A DNA stretch of 64,000 bases from the NCBI GenBank assembly GCA_028683385.1, contig JAQUIJ010000007.1, positions 186,001 to 250,000 on the forward strand. The letters run 5' to 3'. The number at the start of each line of letters is the position of its first letter. Positions within the stretch are counted from its first letter, which is position 1. The notes below the pieces were generated by a model. It worked only from the letters and a program-made list of their open reading frames with translations, did no database searches and was not told the DNA's origin. The stretch is from Prolixibacteraceae bacterium. GTDB lineage: Bacteria > Bacteroidota > Bacteroidia > Bacteroidales > Prolixibacteraceae. Below, piece after piece: positions 62,327 to 64,000 of the stretch. A program made the translations under genes and the position numbers.

Positions 62327-63487
62327 ATGAAAAAAAAAATTCTCTTCCTGCTCCATATACCACCGCCTGTTCATGGCTCATCGATTGTAGGCCTTTTCAT
62401 TAAGGAAAGCGTATTAATAAACGAAGAATTCAATTGTAGCTATATAAATCTGCTAGCATCACAGAACGTAGCTGAATCAGGCGTAGTTAGTTTTGGTAAG
62501 ATATTGGGCTTTCTTCGAACCTTTTACCAAGTATTTATTTCGCTGTTGAGAAATCGTCCTCAGCTTTGTTACATGGCACTCAGCACAACTGGCACTGCAT
62601 TCTTTAAAGATTCTATATTAATCGCACTTTTAAAGGTTTTCCGAGTTAAGCGAATTTATCATCTGCATAATAAAGGAGTAAGCCAGTATGAATACAAAAC
62701 TTTTAACAATTTTTGTTATAATTTTGTATTTAGAAATTCAGAAGTAATTGTATTATCAGAAAAACTCTACCCTGATATTCAGTCTTATGTTCCCTTTCAA
62801 AAGGTTTATATTTGTCCGAATGGTGTCAATGATGAAGTTCCTAAAGCACAAGTAAGATCATTCGCATATGAGAATTCCTCTGAAGATGAGCAGATAAGCT
62901 TAATGGACAACAAACTGCCTCTCCCCAAAAAAAATACTCAGATTCTGTTTCTTTCTAATCTGATTGAATCAAAGGGAGTTTTTATTCTCATTGATGCATG
63001 TTCTTTATTGGTAAAAAAAGGGATCAGGTTTGAATGTGTTTTTATTGGTGGGGAAGGAAATATATCAGCCTCTCAGTTTAATGAAAAGATAAATAAATCA
63101 GGACTTAAAGATTACGTAAGTTATAAGGGAAAGAAATTTGGAGAAGAGAAAAATAGTGCTTTTCAAGAAGCTGACATCTTTGTATTTCCAACTTATGAAG
63201 ATTGTTTCCCTTTAGTTTTGGTCGAAAGTATGAGTCATTCCTTACCTATTGTAACAACTTTTGAAGGTGGTATCAGCGATATCGTAGAAGATGGGATTAC
63301 CGGTTTTTTTGTGCCACAGAAAAACGCAGAAGAATTGGCAGAAAAGCTGGAAATACTTATTCTTGATTCATATCTTCGACAAAAAATGGGGAAAGCCGGG
63401 AGAAAAAAATACGAACAAAATTTCACTCTGGAAATATTTCAAAACCGGATGATTGACATATTGAAAGACGTTATTGAAAAAGATTAA
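62327..63487 (+). CDS. Glycosyltransferase, GT4-like (5)
   Basis: A 386-residue GT-B protein. N-terminus: ILFLLHIPPPVHGSSIVGLF, with the P-P-P-x-H-G-x-S motif. Donor half: QILFLSNLIESKGVFILIDA, CVFIGGEGNISASQFNE and FVFPTYEDCFPLVLVESMSHSL with E-x7-E. It is a typical capsule GT4 enzyme. It lies 2 bases before the WecG/TagA-like gene, so the two are probably co-translated and act in the same pathway. Confidence 0.91.
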   Translation: MKKKILFLLHIPPPVHGSSIVGLFIKESVLINEEFNCSYINLLASQNVAESGVVSFGKILGFLRTFYQVFISLLRNRPQLCYMALSTTGTAFFKDSILIALLKVFRVKRIYHLHNKGVSQYEYKTFNNFCYNFVFRNSEVIVLSEKLYPDIQSYVPFQKVYICPNGVNDEVPKAQVRSFAYENSSEDEQISLMDNKLPLPKKNTQILFLSNLIESKGVFILIDACSLLVKKGIRFECVFIGGEGNISASQFNEKINKSGLKDYVSYKGKKFGEEKNSAFQEADIFVFPTYEDCFPLVLVESMSHSLPIVTTFEGGISDIVEDGITGFFVPQKNAEELAEKLEILILDSYLRQKMGKAGRKKYEQNFTLEIFQNRMIDILKDVIEKD

Positions 63488-63489
63488 AC

Positions 63490-64000
63490 ATGTTAAAAGA
63501 ATTTTCGATTTTTGATCAGTCACTGAGCCAAATTGCAGATGGTAAAAAATTAATAAATACCATTAACGCGCACTGCTACATTCTGGCATTAACAGATAAT
63601 TTCTATCATGAAGCCCTGTTGAACTGTGATGTATTGTTACCTGATGGAATTAGCATTGTTCATGCAATTCGCTGGTTAAATGGCAAAAGGATAAAGAAAA
63701 TAGCAGGCGCCGATTTGTTTTTTTATGAATTGAACCGTTTGCAGAAAACAGGAGGCAAATGTTTTTTTCTTGGAAGTACAGATAAAACACTAACAAAGAT
63801 CAACAACCGGATAAGAAAAGAATACCCAAATATAAAGGTTCAAAGCTATTCCCCACCCTATAAATCCGAGTTTAGTGATGAAGATAATAGTTCGATGATT
63901 GATTCCATTAATTCTTTCCAACCTGACGTGTTAATGATTGGAATGACTGCGCCTAAACAGGAGAAATGGGCCTATAAAAATTTCGATAAGCTAAATGCCG
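63490..64000 (+). CDS. WecG/TagA/CpsF-family glycosyltransferase, 3'-truncated by window edge
   Basis: The frame opens at the ATG at 63490, 2 bases after the previous stop, and stays open to the last base, so the C-terminus lies outside. The 170 visible residues carry the family's key segments: LLPDGISIVHAIRWLNGK, AGADLFFYEL, CFFLGSTDKTL and DVLMIGMTAPKQEKWAY. These membrane-associated GT26 enzymes transfer N-acetyl-mannosaminuronate (WecG) or N-acetyl-mannosamine (TagA), or other sugars to lipid-linked acceptors. In this locus it probably adds one sugar of the repeat unit. Confidence 0.9.
   Translation, partial: MLKEFSIFDQSLSQIADGKKLINTINAHCYILALTDNFYHEALLNCDVLLPDGISIVHAIRWLNGKRIKKIAGADLFFYELNRLQKTGGKCFFLGSTDKTLTKINNRIRKEYPNIKVQSYSPPYKSEFSDEDNSSMIDSINSFQPDVLMIGMTAPKQEKWAYKNFDKLNA

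Noticed and set aside
1-64000. CRISPR array, tRNA or rRNA genes
   Set aside because: No regularly spaced repeat-spacer units and no cloverleaf or rRNA-like sequence were recognised by eye; a tRNAscan or CRISPR search would settle it.

Overview
This 64 kb window looks like chromosome from a member of the Bacteroidota, most probably an anaerobic or facultative polysaccharide degrader near Prolixibacteraceae/Marinilabiliales. Grounds: an UpxY-type antiterminator heading a Wza/Wzc/Wzx/Wzy exopolysaccharide locus; a TonB-dependent receptor with an N-terminal carboxypeptidase-like domain; DUF4097 and GIN-domain envelope proteins behind an ECF sigma factor; promoter-like TAnnTTTG elements; and start sites without clear Shine-Dalgarno sequences. 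The placement below phylum level is inference from gene content.

Bases 1 to about 36.4 kb are a mixed metabolic region of moderate GC. In order: the end of an ABC exporter; a nitroreductase; a minus-strand group of secreted proteins (SnoaL-like, two ThuA-like paralogues, a GH9 hydrolase); a TldD/PmbA pair; a GH125 mannosidase; an ECF sigma/anti-sigma operon with two adhesin-like surface proteins and two small barrel-like proteins; an EamA transporter; a His/Cys-rich small membrane protein with a TonB receptor; a YkgJ-type Cys-cluster protein; a retropepsin-RimK fusion; tpiA; an SRPBCC protein; prmA; a GH5 hydrolase; a YhcH-family cupin; an esterase and an EEP hydrolase; a DadA-like oxidoreductase; and a five-gene heterodisulfide-reductase-like operon (HdrC, HdrB, HdrA, HdrC, HdrDE). 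Spacers here carry several families of palindromic repeats, one of them nested inside a 132-bp element with perfect 19-bp terminal inverted repeats.

From about 36.4 kb to the right edge the sequence becomes much more AT-rich and is one co-directional exopolysaccharide locus. It opens with a 634-bp non-coding stretch, a stand-alone IS3 OrfA-like HTH protein and the UpxY antiterminator. Then come the initiating phosphoglycosyltransferase, the OPX export lipoprotein (Wza), the BY-kinase/co-polymerase (Wzc), a HAD protein, a UDP-uronate-type epimerase and the flippase (Wzx). A tightly overlapped cassette follows (DegT aminotransferase, WbqC, divergent PLP protein, ATP-grasp, epimerase, hexapeptide acyltransferase), then a glycosyltransferase-TPR fusion, a Wzy-like polymerase, five GT4-type glycosyltransferases interleaved with two NodB-type deacetylases, and the start of a WecG/TagA glycosyltransferase cut by the window edge.

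The strongest candidates for something under-described are the Hdr-like operon, whose physiological partner cannot be named from the sequence; the amino-sugar or amide-forming cassette at 46.3-51.8 kb; the control region in front of UpxY; the RimB-RimK type fusion; and the repeat-in-repeat element at 24.83-24.96 kb. No tRNA, rRNA or CRISPR array was recognised. All functional assignments come from reading motifs by eye and no database search was run.
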